A DNA stretch of 64,000 bases. Source: Shimia isoporae. Its GTDB lineage: Bacteria; Pseudomonadota; Alphaproteobacteria; Rhodobacterales; Rhodobacteraceae. Each line of letters begins with the position of its first letter. Positions within the stretch are counted from its first letter, which is position 1. The stretch is taken from assembly GCF_004346865.1 (NCBI RefSeq), contig NZ_SMGR01000001.1, positions 248,001-312,000 of the forward strand. Reading direction: 5' to 3'. The notes under the pieces are model-generated. The model was not told the origin of the DNA. It ran no database searches and worked only from the letters and a program-made list of their open reading frames with translations. Position numbers and translations under genes: made by a program. Of this stretch, positions 44,607 to 53,226 are shown piece after piece.

Positions 44607-45414
44607 TCTCGTCGAAGCAAAACGGGATGCCGTCGTGCAACTCGTGCGGACCGGGGCAGAATTTGCCCCGGTTTTGCCCGTTGATATCCGTGCGGAATCC
44701 GTCGCCAAGTCCTTTGCCGGGTCGCAGATTTTCTCGGATGTATCTTTTGGCCTGTCGCGAGGCGAAGCCGTCGCCATCGTGGGCGCAAACGGCGCCGGAA
44801 AATCGACCCTGCTGCGCTGCCTTATGGGGTTGATCCCTGCAGAAAGCGGCCGGTTGACGATGCTGGATACAGACGTAACCGCGGCGCGTCCGGCGCAGAT
44901 GCGCAAACTACGCGCGCAGATTGGTCTTGTGTCGCAGAAACATAACCTCGTCACACGCCTGTCGGTCATGTCCAACGTTGTGCAGGGCCTCTTGGGCCAA
45001 CACCCCGGTGTGCGCCATTGGAGCCAAACGCTGGCACCACAAAGCTCCCGCGAAGCGGCAATGACCGCGTTGGAGAAAGTTGGCCTTGCCGATCTGGCTC
45101 AACGCCGCGCCGATCGGTTGTCTGGCGGCCAGTCCCAGCGAGTCGCCATTGCACGCGCGCTCGTGGGCAGACCAAAGGTCCTCTTTGCCGATGAACCGAC
45201 GGCCTCGCTAGATCCCGCCGCAGGAGAAGACGTGATGGAACTCTTCTTTTCCTTGGCGCGTGAAGAAGGCGTCACGGTTGTCTTCATCTCCCACGATTTG
45301 AGCCACGCTTTGACATATGGCGACCGCGTTCTCGGCCTTGGCGGCGGACGCCTGCAACTGGATCGCCGGGCTGACAGCCTAAGCGAAGCGGAATTGAGAG
45401 AGCTTTATGACTGA
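44599..45414 (+). CDS. ABC transporter ATP-binding protein (PhnC-like), second system
   Basis: A 271-aa ATPase with Walker A GANGAGKST near residue 63, signature LSGGQSQRVAIARAL and Walker B KVLFADEPTASLD, of the PhnC class. The GTG at 44599 overlaps the binding-protein stop by 8 bases. An unusually long N-terminal lead (about 30 residues before the first strand VDIRAESVAKSF) is present. It would power import by the permease encoded next. Confidence 0.88.
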   Translation: MTDLVEAKRDAVVQLVRTGAEFAPVLPVDIRAESVAKSFAGSQIFSDVSFGLSRGEAVAIVGANGAGKSTLLRCLMGLIPAESGRLTMLDTDVTAARPAQMRKLRAQIGLVSQKHNLVTRLSVMSNVVQGLLGQHPGVRHWSQTLAPQSSREAAMTALEKVGLADLAQRRADRLSGGQSQRVAIARALVGRPKVLFADEPTASLDPAAGEDVMELFFSLAREEGVTVVFISHDLSHALTYGDRVLGLGGGRLQLDRRADSLSEAELRELYD

Positions 45415-46213
45415 CATGCAGATGCCAGACCGGTTTGACCGGCCGTCGGCAATATCCTTTCTTGGCTATGCCGCCGCTGTTGTGATCATCCTGTGGTCCT
45501 TTGCGGGGGCCGGGTTTTCGATCGACAAAGTGGTGTCAGCGCCACCGCGTTTTGCAGATTTTATGGACCGTGCCTTTCCCCCCAACATGGCGCCAGATGT
45601 TCTGGCCCGTTTGGGCGGCAAGATGGTTGAGACGTTGCAGATTGCGCTGGCTGGGGCAGTCATCGGTGTGATCCTGTCGCTGCCCATAGCGCTCCTTGCT
45701 GCGCGCGGACTGATTGCTGGGCCGGTGGTGAATCAGATCCTTCGCAATGTGCTGGGGTTCATCCGCGCTGTACCCGATATCGCCTGGGCGTTGGTGTTTG
45801 TTGTGGCCGTGGGACTGGGGCCATTTGCGGGCATGCTAGCCATTGCTGTGGACACCATTGGTTTTTGCGGGCGTTTTTTTGCAGATGACATGGAGGCGGT
45901 GGAGAAAGGCCCCTCGGAAAGCCTTACGGCAACCGGCGCGCGTCGCTTGGACGTTGTTGCGTGTGCCACCATCCCGGCGGCCGCACCGGCCTTTGTATCT
46001 ACATCCTTATTTGCGCTTGAAAAGGCTGTGCGGTCCTCAACCATCCTTGGTCTGGTCGGCGCGGGTGGCATCGGCATCGAACTCAAGGTTGGCTTTGACC
46101 TTTTTGACTATCCCACCGCGATGACCGTGATCCTGATGATCGCAGTGGTGGTGATTGGCATCGAACAACTCAGCGGCTGGGTCCGCACGAAAATCATTGG
46201 AGAACAACGATGA
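45407..46213 (+). CDS. phosphonate-type ABC transporter permease (PhnE-like), second system
   Basis: A 268-aa inner-membrane permease with an N-terminal helix (about residues 18-38) and the PhnE core of about five helices, including the EAA-loop phrase [19 protein letters not shown]. The start overlaps the ATPase gene by 8 bases and the end overlaps the methyltransferase gene by 4. Only one permease is present here, against two in the second cluster. Confidence 0.9.
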   Translation: MTDMQMPDRFDRPSAISFLGYAAAVVIILWSFAGAGFSIDKVVSAPPRFADFMDRAFPPNMAPDVLARLGGKMVETLQIALAGAVIGVILSLPIALLAARGLIAGPVVNQILRNVLGFIRAVPDIAWALVFVVAVGLGPFAGMLAIAVDTIGFCGRFFADDMEAVEKGPSESLTATGARRLDVVACATIPAAAPAFVSTSLFALEKAVRSSTILGLVGAGGIGIELKVGFDLFDYPTAMTVILMIAVVVIGIEQLSGWVRTKIIGEQR

Positions 46214-46854
46214 CCGCTGACACCGCGGACGTTCATTGGAACGAGGAATGGGCCAATATCTCAGAGGGCAGTAAGTGGCTGAGCCCTGAGCCTGACGTGA
46301 TCCGTTGGTCCGAAAGTTTGACACCGGGCGCACGCATTCTTGATCTGGGCGCGGGCGTGGGACGACACGCGCTTTGGCTGGCACAGCAGGGATTTGACGT
46401 TGTGGCGTTGGATGCGTCGTCAGAAGGTGTCGACGCCATCCGAAACGCCGGAAACGTCGAAGCGCTTGTCGGCCGCATGGATGCTTTGCCATTTGAGGAC
46501 AACAGCTTTGATCACGTGCTCAGCTGGAACGTGATCTATCACGGGGATGAGGCAGTTTTGGCGCGCACCATCTCTGAGATCCACCGCATTCTGCGCAAGG
46601 GCGGTAGCTATTTGGGTACGATGTTGTCCGACCGCCGCCTGCCAAGCGAGCGTGCTAAATTTGAAGGCCGGGAGATCAGCCGAAACACATGGGTGTTTGA
46701 CGCGCCCGGCACGGACAAAATTCACCCACATTACTTCTGCGATGCGCGCGACCTTTTGGATCTGTTTGAAGGCTTTGAAATCCAATGGTTGGAAGATCGG
46801 GAGCATGAAAAACCTGGTTCCTGGCATTGGCATCTGATCATGGAGCGTCTCTGA
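46210..46854 (+). CDS. SAM-dependent methyltransferase in the second phn-type operon
   Basis: A 214-aa class I methyltransferase with motif I ILDLGAGVGRHALWLA (about residues 43-58), VALDASSEGVDAI and the motif IV region FDHVLSWNVIYHGD. It overlaps the permease gene by 4 bases and abuts the PhnM-like gene, so it is a genuine operon member. The substrate is unknown. It could methylate a phosphonate, an arsenical or a toxic intermediate; TehB-like detoxifying enzymes look similar. Confidence 0.85.
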   Translation: MTADTADVHWNEEWANISEGSKWLSPEPDVIRWSESLTPGARILDLGAGVGRHALWLAQQGFDVVALDASSEGVDAIRNAGNVEALVGRMDALPFEDNSFDHVLSWNVIYHGDEAVLARTISEIHRILRKGGSYLGTMLSDRRLPSERAKFEGREISRNTWVFDAPGTDKIHPHYFCDARDLLDLFEGFEIQWLEDREHEKPGSWHWHLIMERL

Positions 46855-48105
46855 ATGACCGTCACTTATGAAGGCGCGCAGGTGTACCTGCGCAACGAGG
46901 TCGTAGAGACAACCGTCACGGTTTCAGATGGCAAGATTGTCGAGATTGGCGGTGGCGTTCGGGGCACGCGCATCGACGCCCGCGGCCTGATTTTGGCACC
47001 TGCTTTGATCGACGTGCACGGAGATGCTTTTGAGCGCCAACTGATGCCGCGTCCCGGTGTGTTCTTCCCAACGGAGACCGCCGTAATCGACACAGATCGC
47101 CAACTTGCAGCAAATGGTATCGCCACGGCGTATCACGCCATCACGCTCGGGTGGGAGCCGGGTTTGCGCGATGTTGCCCGAGGACGTGAACTGATGCAGG
47201 CGATGTTGGACCTTGCCCCACGTCTGACCGTGGAAAACCGCGTGCAGCTGCGCTGGGAAACCTTTGCATCCGAAGCTCTGGAGGTGATCGATTGGGCGCT
47301 GCAGGCACCTTTGACGCCTTCGGTGGCGTTCAACGATCACACGTCCATGACCATGCGCGCCTATGACGTGCCGATCCAGGAGCGTGGCTTTGAGTTGAGC
47401 CCGGATTTTTCCATTGCCTCGCTGGATGACGAGCGCATGAAAAAACGCACAGCCTCCAAGGCACATCGTGCGGGTTTAACTGAAGGCACCTATATCGCCT
47501 TGCTGGCGCAGGTCTGGGAACGCCGATCCGATGTGCCCGCGATGATCGCTCAGGTGGCGGCCAAAGCACGCACGGTTGGGGCTCCGATGTTGAGTCACGA
47601 TGACACGCGTGCCGAAACTCGAAGTTTCTTTCGCGATCTGGGGGCGACAGTGGCAGAGTTCCCGATGGTGCTCGAGGCGGCGGAAGCTGCGCGCGCCAAT
47701 GGCGACACCATCATCTTTGGCGCGCCAAATGCAACCCGGGGCGGCAGCCATATTGGCTCGCTTGGCGCAGGCGACATGGTGGAGGCCGGCCTCTGTGATG
47801 CTCTGGCTTCGGATTACTTCTATCCGGCCATGTTGGCGGCTGTGCATAAGCTAGATCAGGAAAAACGCGCGGACCGTCTGACCCTGTGGTCACTGGTGTC
47901 CGCAGGTCCAGCCAAGGCCATGGGCCTTTCAGACCGTGGTGAGATCGCCGTGGGCAAACGGGCAGACTTGGTGTTGGTCGATTGGCCGGACGGGCATGCC
48001 CCAGCCATTCAGGGCACGTGGGTTGGCGGACGGGCTGCGTATCGCGGTGTGCCGTCGCTTCAAACCGCCAAAACGGCACAGAAAATTCTGGAGACCCAGA
48101 TATGA
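46855..48105 (+). CDS. PhnM-like amidohydrolase, paralogue
   Basis: A 416-aa member of the PhnM family (alpha-D-ribose 1-methylphosphonate 5-triphosphate diphosphatase in the C-P lyase pathway). The metal and substrate motifs are kept: IDVHGDAFERQLMPRPGVFF, FNDHTSM, LSHDDTRAE, GAPNATRGGSHIGSL. In the true PhnM encoded at 53227 the matching parts read VDMHGDMIKHELEPRPGVDF and MGAPNAMRGQSYSGNL. It is 31 residues longer than that PhnM. Having two PhnMs under the same operator suggests a related but distinct nucleotide or ribose substrate. Confidence 0.85.
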   Translation: MTVTYEGAQVYLRNEVVETTVTVSDGKIVEIGGGVRGTRIDARGLILAPALIDVHGDAFERQLMPRPGVFFPTETAVIDTDRQLAANGIATAYHAITLGWEPGLRDVARGRELMQAMLDLAPRLTVENRVQLRWETFASEALEVIDWALQAPLTPSVAFNDHTSMTMRAYDVPIQERGFELSPDFSIASLDDERMKKRTASKAHRAGLTEGTYIALLAQVWERRSDVPAMIAQVAAKARTVGAPMLSHDDTRAETRSFFRDLGATVAEFPMVLEAAEAARANGDTIIFGAPNATRGGSHIGSLGAGDMVEAGLCDALASDYFYPAMLAAVHKLDQEKRADRLTLWSLVSAGPAKAMGLSDRGEIAVGKRADLVLVDWPDGHAPAIQGTWVGGRAAYRGVPSLQTAKTAQKILETQI

Positions 48106-48917
48106 CACCGTTGAAAATTGGCGCCTGCCTGAAAGCCAATGAAATCGCGGATCATCGCGGCTGGCTGTTTGACGCAGACCGCGACATCGAGTTGCAGGAC
48201 TTTGGCAGCTACGTCGGATTGACCACAGAGCTTGAAGACCGCATTTCCGCCGCGAAAGCCGCGTTGGACGGTCACAACGGGCGCGTTGGAATCCATGGAC
48301 CCTATGAAGGCCTGGACATGGACAACAAAGACCCGGAACTGCGCCCTCTGATCTCTGCGCGGTTTCTGAAAGCATTAGAGGCAGCAGACCGAATTGGTGC
48401 GCGCCAGATGGTACTGCACTCGCCATATTCACGCTGGTACAAATGGAACCTATTCAACAAGCCAAACTATGAGCAGACGGTGTTGGGCCGCGTGCATGAC
48501 ATCATGCAGCCGGTGGTAAAACAGGCCGAGGCCTTGGGGATCACCTTGGTGATCGAGAACATTCTGGATGTGGATCCTGCTACGCGTCGTGACATGGTGG
48601 ACAGCTTCGCCTCAGACGCCATTGCGCTTTCAATCGACACAGGTCACGCCCATTTGGCGCGACGTATGTCAGGTGCACCTCCGGTGGACTATTTTGTGCG
48701 TGATGCTGCCGATCAGCTCCAGCACGTGCATCTGCAAGACCTAGACGGCCACGCGGACCGTCACTGGGCGCCCGGCGAAGGCGAGATCCATTGGGTCGAA
48801 GTGTTCCGGGCCTTGAGTGATTGTCAAAGTGCGCCGCATCTGGTGCTGGAATTGCGCGACAAAGCCGATATTCCAAAAGGCTTTGCCTACCTGCAAAGCC
48901 TTGGTTTGGTGCAATAG
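48102..48917 (+). CDS. sugar-phosphate isomerase/epimerase-like TIM-barrel protein
   Basis: A 271-aa xylose-isomerase-like barrel (AP endonuclease 2 superfamily). Metal-binding strand ends are visible: VGIHGPYEGLD, MVLHSPYSR, LVIENILD, SIDTGHAHLA, HVHLQDLDGH and LVLELRD, with glutamate, aspartate and histidines where the divalent metal sits. It overlaps the PhnM-like gene by ATGA. In a C-P lyase context it may isomerise the ribose phosphate left after phosphonate cleavage; this is inferred from its place only. Confidence 0.82.
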   Translation: MTPLKIGACLKANEIADHRGWLFDADRDIELQDFGSYVGLTTELEDRISAAKAALDGHNGRVGIHGPYEGLDMDNKDPELRPLISARFLKALEAADRIGARQMVLHSPYSRWYKWNLFNKPNYEQTVLGRVHDIMQPVVKQAEALGITLVIENILDVDPATRRDMVDSFASDAIALSIDTGHAHLARRMSGAPPVDYFVRDAADQLQHVHLQDLDGHADRHWAPGEGEIHWVEVFRALSDCQSAPHLVLELRDKADIPKGFAYLQSLGLVQ

Positions 48918-48919
48918 AT

Positions 48920-49546
48920 CTAGCGATACTTTTCGATAAAGGCGTCGATGTCGAGCGCCCGAATATCTGGCAGCGCGGCTTTGTATGTGTCGCGCGGCCA
49001 ATCCCAGACGGCAATCTCTTGCAGGGCTACAGCTTGCGTCTCTGAGAACCGTCGCTTGATTTCCCGTGCAGGCACGCCACCAACCACCGTGTAGGGGGCG
49101 ACATCGCGCGTCACCACAGCGCCCGCGCCAATGACGGCCCCGGTGCCAATGGTGACGCCTGCAGTTACGGTCACGCCATGACCGATCCAGACGTCGTGTC
49201 CGATTGTGACCCAGTTGTCTTTGCGCCACGCGAAGAAATCATGGTCATCCTCGCCCAGCCCATAAGCCTCCGCCCGGTAGACGCTGTGGTGCTGCACAGC
49301 GCGCCACGTCGGGTGATTGCCGGGATTGATCCGCGTTGCATTCGCGATGGAGCAGAACTTCCCGATGGTGGTCCAGACCACATTGCAGTTTTGCGTGATG
49401 TAGGAATAGTCTCCCATCTGGGACGACTTCATCACCGTGCCTTTGCCTACCTCCGTCCAAATGCCCAACTCACAATCGCTGACCGAGGCGCTTTCGTGAA
49501 TGGTTGGCGCTTCGGACAGGTGGTTTTTGGATCCCGCGCCGCTCAT
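48920..49546 (-). CDS. hexapeptide-repeat transferase of phosphonate clusters
   Basis: A 208-aa left-handed beta-helix acyltransferase. Hexapeptide repeats run from about residue 35 ([18 protein letters not shown]) to about 150 ([22 protein letters not shown]), with an inserted loop [22 protein letters not shown] as in the chloramphenicol-acetyltransferase-like group linked to phn genes. It may acetylate aminoalkyl phosphonates, replacing PhnO, which is absent. It is the last gene of the phnCDEE operon and overlaps phnE by 4 bases; its stop faces that of the isomerase gene 2 bases away. Confidence 0.82.
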   Translation of the reverse strand: MSGAGSKNHLSEAPTIHESASVSDCELGIWTEVGKGTVMKSSQMGDYSYITQNCNVVWTTIGKFCSIANATRINPGNHPTWRAVQHHSVYRAEAYGLGEDDHDFFAWRKDNWVTIGHDVWIGHGVTVTAGVTIGTGAVIGAGAVVTRDVAPYTVVGGVPAREIKRRFSETQAVALQEIAVWDWPRDTYKAALPDIRALDIDAFIEKYR

Positions 49547-50400
49547 TTCGCCATCTCCGCGTGACCAATCAAGCGCGCACGAATGAGGCCAGAGAGATAG
49601 TCGATCAAATACACCATGGCGACAATCATGATGATGATTGTCCAAACCTGATCCCAGAAATAGCCGCTGATCCGATCGCTAAGCATGAAGCCAATGCCTC
49701 CCGCGCCAACAATGCCCAAAATGGTACTGGAGCGCACATTGGATTCAAAATTGTAGAGTACGATCGACAGGTGCACAGGCAACACTTGCGGCATGATTCC
49801 AAAGAGTATGGATTGGAAGCGGGACCCGCCTGACGCAACCACGCCTTCCACCGGGCGACGGGAAGTGTTTTCCAGAGCTTCGGAGAACAGTTTTGAGAAA
49901 GTTCCGACCTCAGAAACCGCAATAGCCAAGACGCCAGCCAATGGCCCAAGCCCAAAGGCCCGAATGAAAATCAACGCCAGGATCAAAATCTCAAACGCGC
50001 GGATAATGTCGTAGCCACGTCGCGTTGTCTGTCGCAGCCAAAAGATGCGGTTGATGTTCTTGGCGCCCAGAAATGATAGCGGGAAGGCGACGATCAGGCC
50101 CAGAACGGTGCCCAGAAAGGCCATCGCTACCGTCTCCCCCAAGGCTGTGAAGACCTCCAACCATTCCGCCCATGTTTCCCAAATATGTGGCGGGAACATG
50201 AACGAGAGGATACGTCCCATGCGCTGCATGCCGTGCAGGATGCGCTCGGGGGCAAAATTGAAGTCGTAGAGGCACCAACAGAAGAGACCAATGAAGCCAA
50301 TCCATAGCGCGATTTTGCGAAACTGCACGGCTGGCGTGTCGCGAAAGGCGCGCGGGTGCACAGCCATTGCCGCCTGAATGTCCTGAGGGGTCGGTGTCAT
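49543..50400 (-). CDS. phnE: phosphonate ABC transporter permease
   Basis: A 285-aa inner-membrane permease, the second of two adjacent PhnE proteins. It has a cytoplasmic N-terminus of about 30 residues, a first helix [15 protein letters not shown], a short periplasmic domain and a core of about five helices with the coupling loop [19 protein letters not shown]. It overlaps the first phnE by 4 bases. Paired PhnEs probably form a heterodimeric channel. Confidence 0.93.
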   Translation of the reverse strand: MTPTPQDIQAAMAVHPRAFRDTPAVQFRKIALWIGFIGLFCWCLYDFNFAPERILHGMQRMGRILSFMFPPHIWETWAEWLEVFTALGETVAMAFLGTVLGLIVAFPLSFLGAKNINRIFWLRQTTRRGYDIIRAFEILILALIFIRAFGLGPLAGVLAIAVSEVGTFSKLFSEALENTSRRPVEGVVASGGSRFQSILFGIMPQVLPVHLSIVLYNFESNVRSSTILGIVGAGGIGFMLSDRISGYFWDQVWTIIIMIVAMVYLIDYLSGLIRARLIGHAEMAK

Positions 50401-51329
50401 GTGCTTGGCCCTTTCTCAAGCCCGATCACGCGGTGGCGCAATTTCTCGGAGGCAAAGTCGATGACCATGACGGTCACAAAAATGATGAGGAACAGCGCGG
50501 AGAGGTCTGTGTATTCCTGCAACGACAGGGCTTCGCGGATTTCCTGCCCCAGCCCGCCGGCGCCGACATAACCAATGATCGACGAGGACCGCACGTTGAT
50601 CTCAAAGCGCAGCAGCGTGTAGCTTATGATGTTGGGCAACACCTGCGGGACCGCGCCATAGCGGATCTGGTCAAACCAAGTGCCGCCTGCGGCCTTCACG
50701 CCTTCCAGCGGGCGCATGTCGATGTTTTCGTTTACTTCGGAATAGAGTTTGCCCAAGGCACCGGTTGCGTGCAGGCCGATGGCAAGCACTCCGGCCATGG
50801 GGCCAACCGAGAAACAGAAGACAAAGATCAAAGCCCAGACCAAATCTGGTACCGTACGGGCGATTTCTAGATAGCGACGACAGATCCACATAACCCATTT
50901 GTTGGGCGCCAGATTGCGGGCTGCTGGGAAGGACAGAAGAAACCCTCCGATGACGCCAAAAACAGTGGCCATGAAGGCAATCAGAATGGTTTCGACGAGC
51001 AGCTTGGCCCAGACTTTCCAGCGCCAGAACCATTCAGCAAAATCCGCGCCAAACGTTGCCCAATGTAAGTCCGGAATGGTTTTTGCAATAAACTCGCCAA
51101 GACGGGGAATACCCGCGGGAATGATCCAGCGCCAATCGCGAGAACCGTCCGGCAATGTGATCTGGGTGACTTTGAAGAAGTCCCCGAGCCACGCTGAAAA
51201 GGTGAAGAGTGCAAGGAACACAGCGCTCCCCACAAGCCAGGTGATCCGCGTGCGGCGACGCAGGTCGGCGTAATCCTGTTCGAACTGTAAAATGGGCGTT
51301 GATATCGGGCTATCGGCGAGTGCTGTCAT
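50397..51329 (-). CDS. phnE: phosphonate ABC transporter permease
   Basis: A 310-aa permease, the first of the pair. The ATG at 51329 (MTALADSPIS) is preferred over a site six codons upstream that lies next to the hairpin region. It has the N-terminal helix ITWLVGSAVFLALFTFSAWL, a periplasmic stretch with DWRWIIPAGIPRLGEFI, and the core with VRSSSIIGYVGAGGLGQEI. It is separated from phnD by a hairpin, which may set the ratio of binding protein to permease. Confidence 0.93.
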   Translation of the reverse strand: MTALADSPISTPILQFEQDYADLRRRTRITWLVGSAVFLALFTFSAWLGDFFKVTQITLPDGSRDWRWIIPAGIPRLGEFIAKTIPDLHWATFGADFAEWFWRWKVWAKLLVETILIAFMATVFGVIGGFLLSFPAARNLAPNKWVMWICRRYLEIARTVPDLVWALIFVFCFSVGPMAGVLAIGLHATGALGKLYSEVNENIDMRPLEGVKAAGGTWFDQIRYGAVPQVLPNIISYTLLRFEINVRSSSIIGYVGAGGLGQEIREALSLQEYTDLSALFLIIFVTVMVIDFASEKLRHRVIGLEKGPST

Positions 51330-51350
51330 GTCGGCATGTCCGGGCATGTG

Positions 51351-51377
51351 AAAACCCCCGGCATGGTTCGCCGAGGG
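51351..51377 (-). terminator. hairpin between phnD and phnE (attenuator)
   Basis: On the minus strand CCCTCGGC pairs with GCCGGGGG (8 bp, one mismatch) and is followed by TTTT. It lies 17 bases after the phnD stop, and the operon continues, so partial termination would favour the binding protein. Confidence 0.65.
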
Positions 51378-51393
51378 CTGTGTTTAGAAGAAA

Positions 51394-52305
51394 TCAGGAA
51401 GAGCGGCGCTGTTTCTTCAGCCATGCGCGCATGTCCACGATCCACTGGTAGCGCTCGTGGTTCACTTCGATCCAACCGGTTTGTGGGTTTGGATCTTCGG
51501 CTTTCCAACCGGTCATCGCTTTGAAGGCCGCCTCGTCTTTGTCCTGAACGGTCATGACCGCTTCTTTTACCGCATCTTTCAATTCCTGAGGAATATTCGC
51601 GCGCGCGGTGAATGGACCGGAGGTGATTTCGGGGCTTTCCCAAATTGGGCAGATCACGCCTTGCTCGATCATGCCTTTGTCGATCATGCGCTGCCAGCGA
51701 CCGTCCACTTCGTTGTTCTGCCATGTGGCGGCAGCATCAAATGTGCCCTGAGCTACGCCAGCAACGCCCGCTTCGTGAGACCCGGAGAACGGAACAGCAG
51801 AGAAGAAGGATTTCGGATCAACCTCCTGAGCGATGTTGAAGTAAGGCACAGCATAGCCGGAGGTGGAGTCTGGGTCAGCAAAAGCCAGAACCTTGCCTTC
51901 CAGGTCGCGGATGCTTTTGTAGCCGGAGTCGCAACGGGTCACGACCACGGAGTAGTAGCCTGTGGAGCCATCTTGACGCAGGCGGGACACCAGCGGCTCA
52001 ACCTTACCGTCGGTGCCCGTATAGGCCGCGGCGTAGGAAGAGGAGCCAAAGAAGGCGAATTCGATCTGATCCGCGCCGATCGCCTGAATCACGCCGTCAT
52101 AGTTGCCAGCGGTGAAGATCTCGACTTCCACACCCAGTTCTTTTTCGAGGTATTCCTCAAACGGGGTGTAGCGTGCGATGCGATCTTTTTCGTTTTCGCC
52201 GGACAGGATGCCGAATTTGATGACGGCATAGTCTTTTTTCCAATCGTCGGCCGCAGCAACGGTTGCGGTCAGAGCGACAAGTGCGGTGGTAGCCAAAAGT
52301 TTCAT
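51394..52305 (-). CDS. phnD: phosphonate-binding periplasmic protein
   Basis: A 303-aa binding protein with a signal peptide (MKLLATTALVALTATVAAA), then IKFGILSGENEKDRIARYTPFEEYL, FFGSSSYAAAY and ADPDSTSGYAVPYF, the PhnD ligand loops. It captures alkyl phosphonates for the PhnCEE importer. The second ATG (52305) is used because AGGGGA lies 8 bases before it, while it is too close to the ATG at 52311. Confidence 0.93.
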   Translation of the reverse strand: MKLLATTALVALTATVAAADDWKKDYAVIKFGILSGENEKDRIARYTPFEEYLEKELGVEVEIFTAGNYDGVIQAIGADQIEFAFFGSSSYAAAYTGTDGKVEPLVSRLRQDGSTGYYSVVVTRCDSGYKSIRDLEGKVLAFADPDSTSGYAVPYFNIAQEVDPKSFFSAVPFSGSHEAGVAGVAQGTFDAAATWQNNEVDGRWQRMIDKGMIEQGVICPIWESPEITSGPFTARANIPQELKDAVKEAVMTVQDKDEAAFKAMTGWKAEDPNPQTGWIEVNHERYQWIVDMRAWLKKQRRSS

Positions 52306-52340
52306 GGTCATATCCCCTGTTGGTTGGCTTGGTGGAGCAG

Positions 52341-53141
52341 TTAGGCGGGGACCGCGAGCCCTTGGGTCGAGGTCACAGCTTCGTTGAATTCGCGCAGGCC
52401 TTGCGTGCCATAGATGTCGCGCACAACATCGTCGGTGAGCTGGGCGGCGGTGCCGTCAAAAAAGATCCGGCCGTTGCGCATGGCAATGATGCGGTCGCAA
52501 TAGGCGCGCGCAGTGTCCAGCGTGTGCAGGTTCACCAGCACGGTCAGGCCGTCTTCTTTGTTGATCTGCTTCAGGCCATCCATCACCAAAGTGGCGTTCG
52601 CAGGATCGAGCGAAGCAATCGGTTCATCTGCCAGCATGATTTTTGGCTGTTGTACCAGCGCCTTGGCAATCGCCACGCGTTGCTGCTGTCCGCCGGAAAG
52701 TGTGCCCGCGCGCTGTAAGGCCTGCGGCACCAGATCAAGACGATCCAGCGCCTGCAGCGCCAAGGTACGTTCTGCATCAGTGAACTGCATCGCCATGGAG
52801 CTGAAAAAGCCATGTTCGGCGAGGCACCCGATCAGGACGTTGGTCAGCACGTCGAGCCGATCCACCAGATTGAACTGCTGGAAAATCATCGCGCAGTCAC
52901 GGCGCCAGTCGCGCAGGGCTTTGCCCCGCAGCGAGGTGATTTCGACCCCGTCAAATGAAATCGACCCCGAAGTGGGGTCGATCAAACGGTTAACAAGGCG
53001 CAACATGGTTGATTTACCGGCACCGGAGCGACCGATGACCCCGACAAACTGACCAGGTGCGATGTCGAGTGAAACTGTATCGACGGCTTTTGTCTCGCCG
53101 AAGATCTTAGATACGTTTGAAAGCGTTAGCGTAGCAGGCAT
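52341..53141 (-). CDS. phnC: phosphonate ABC transporter ATP-binding protein
   Basis: A 266-aa ATPase with Walker [11 protein letters not shown]-loop [10 protein letters not shown], signature [15 protein letters not shown] and Walker [14 protein letters not shown], typical of PhnC. First gene of the phnCDEE-transferase operon. Its start codon lies 4 bases from a PhnF-type operator, so repressor binding would also cover the translation start region. Confidence 0.94.
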   Translation of the reverse strand: MPATLTLSNVSKIFGETKAVDTVSLDIAPGQFVGVIGRSGAGKSTMLRLVNRLIDPTSGSISFDGVEITSLRGKALRDWRRDCAMIFQQFNLVDRLDVLTNVLIGCLAEHGFFSSMAMQFTDAERTLALQALDRLDLVPQALQRAGTLSGGQQQRVAIAKALVQQPKIMLADEPIASLDPANATLVMDGLKQINKEDGLTVLVNLHTLDTARAYCDRIIAMRNGRIFFDGTAAQLTDDVVRDIYGTQGLREFNEAVTSTQGLAVPA

Positions 53142-53145
53142 GATG

Positions 53146-53161
53146 ATTCATCCGAATGAAT
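53146..53161. promoter_or_regulatory. PhnF-type operator in front of phnC
   Basis: ATTCATCCGAATGAAT, a 16-bp palindrome with one mismatched pair; core TCATCCGAATGA at 53148-53159. It begins 5 bases upstream of the phnC start codon. Confidence 0.75.
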
Positions 53162-53226
53162 TTCATGTCTGAGAATTCGCCCCTCGTGTAACTCTCCATT
53201 AACCGATATGTAACGGTTTCAATAAA

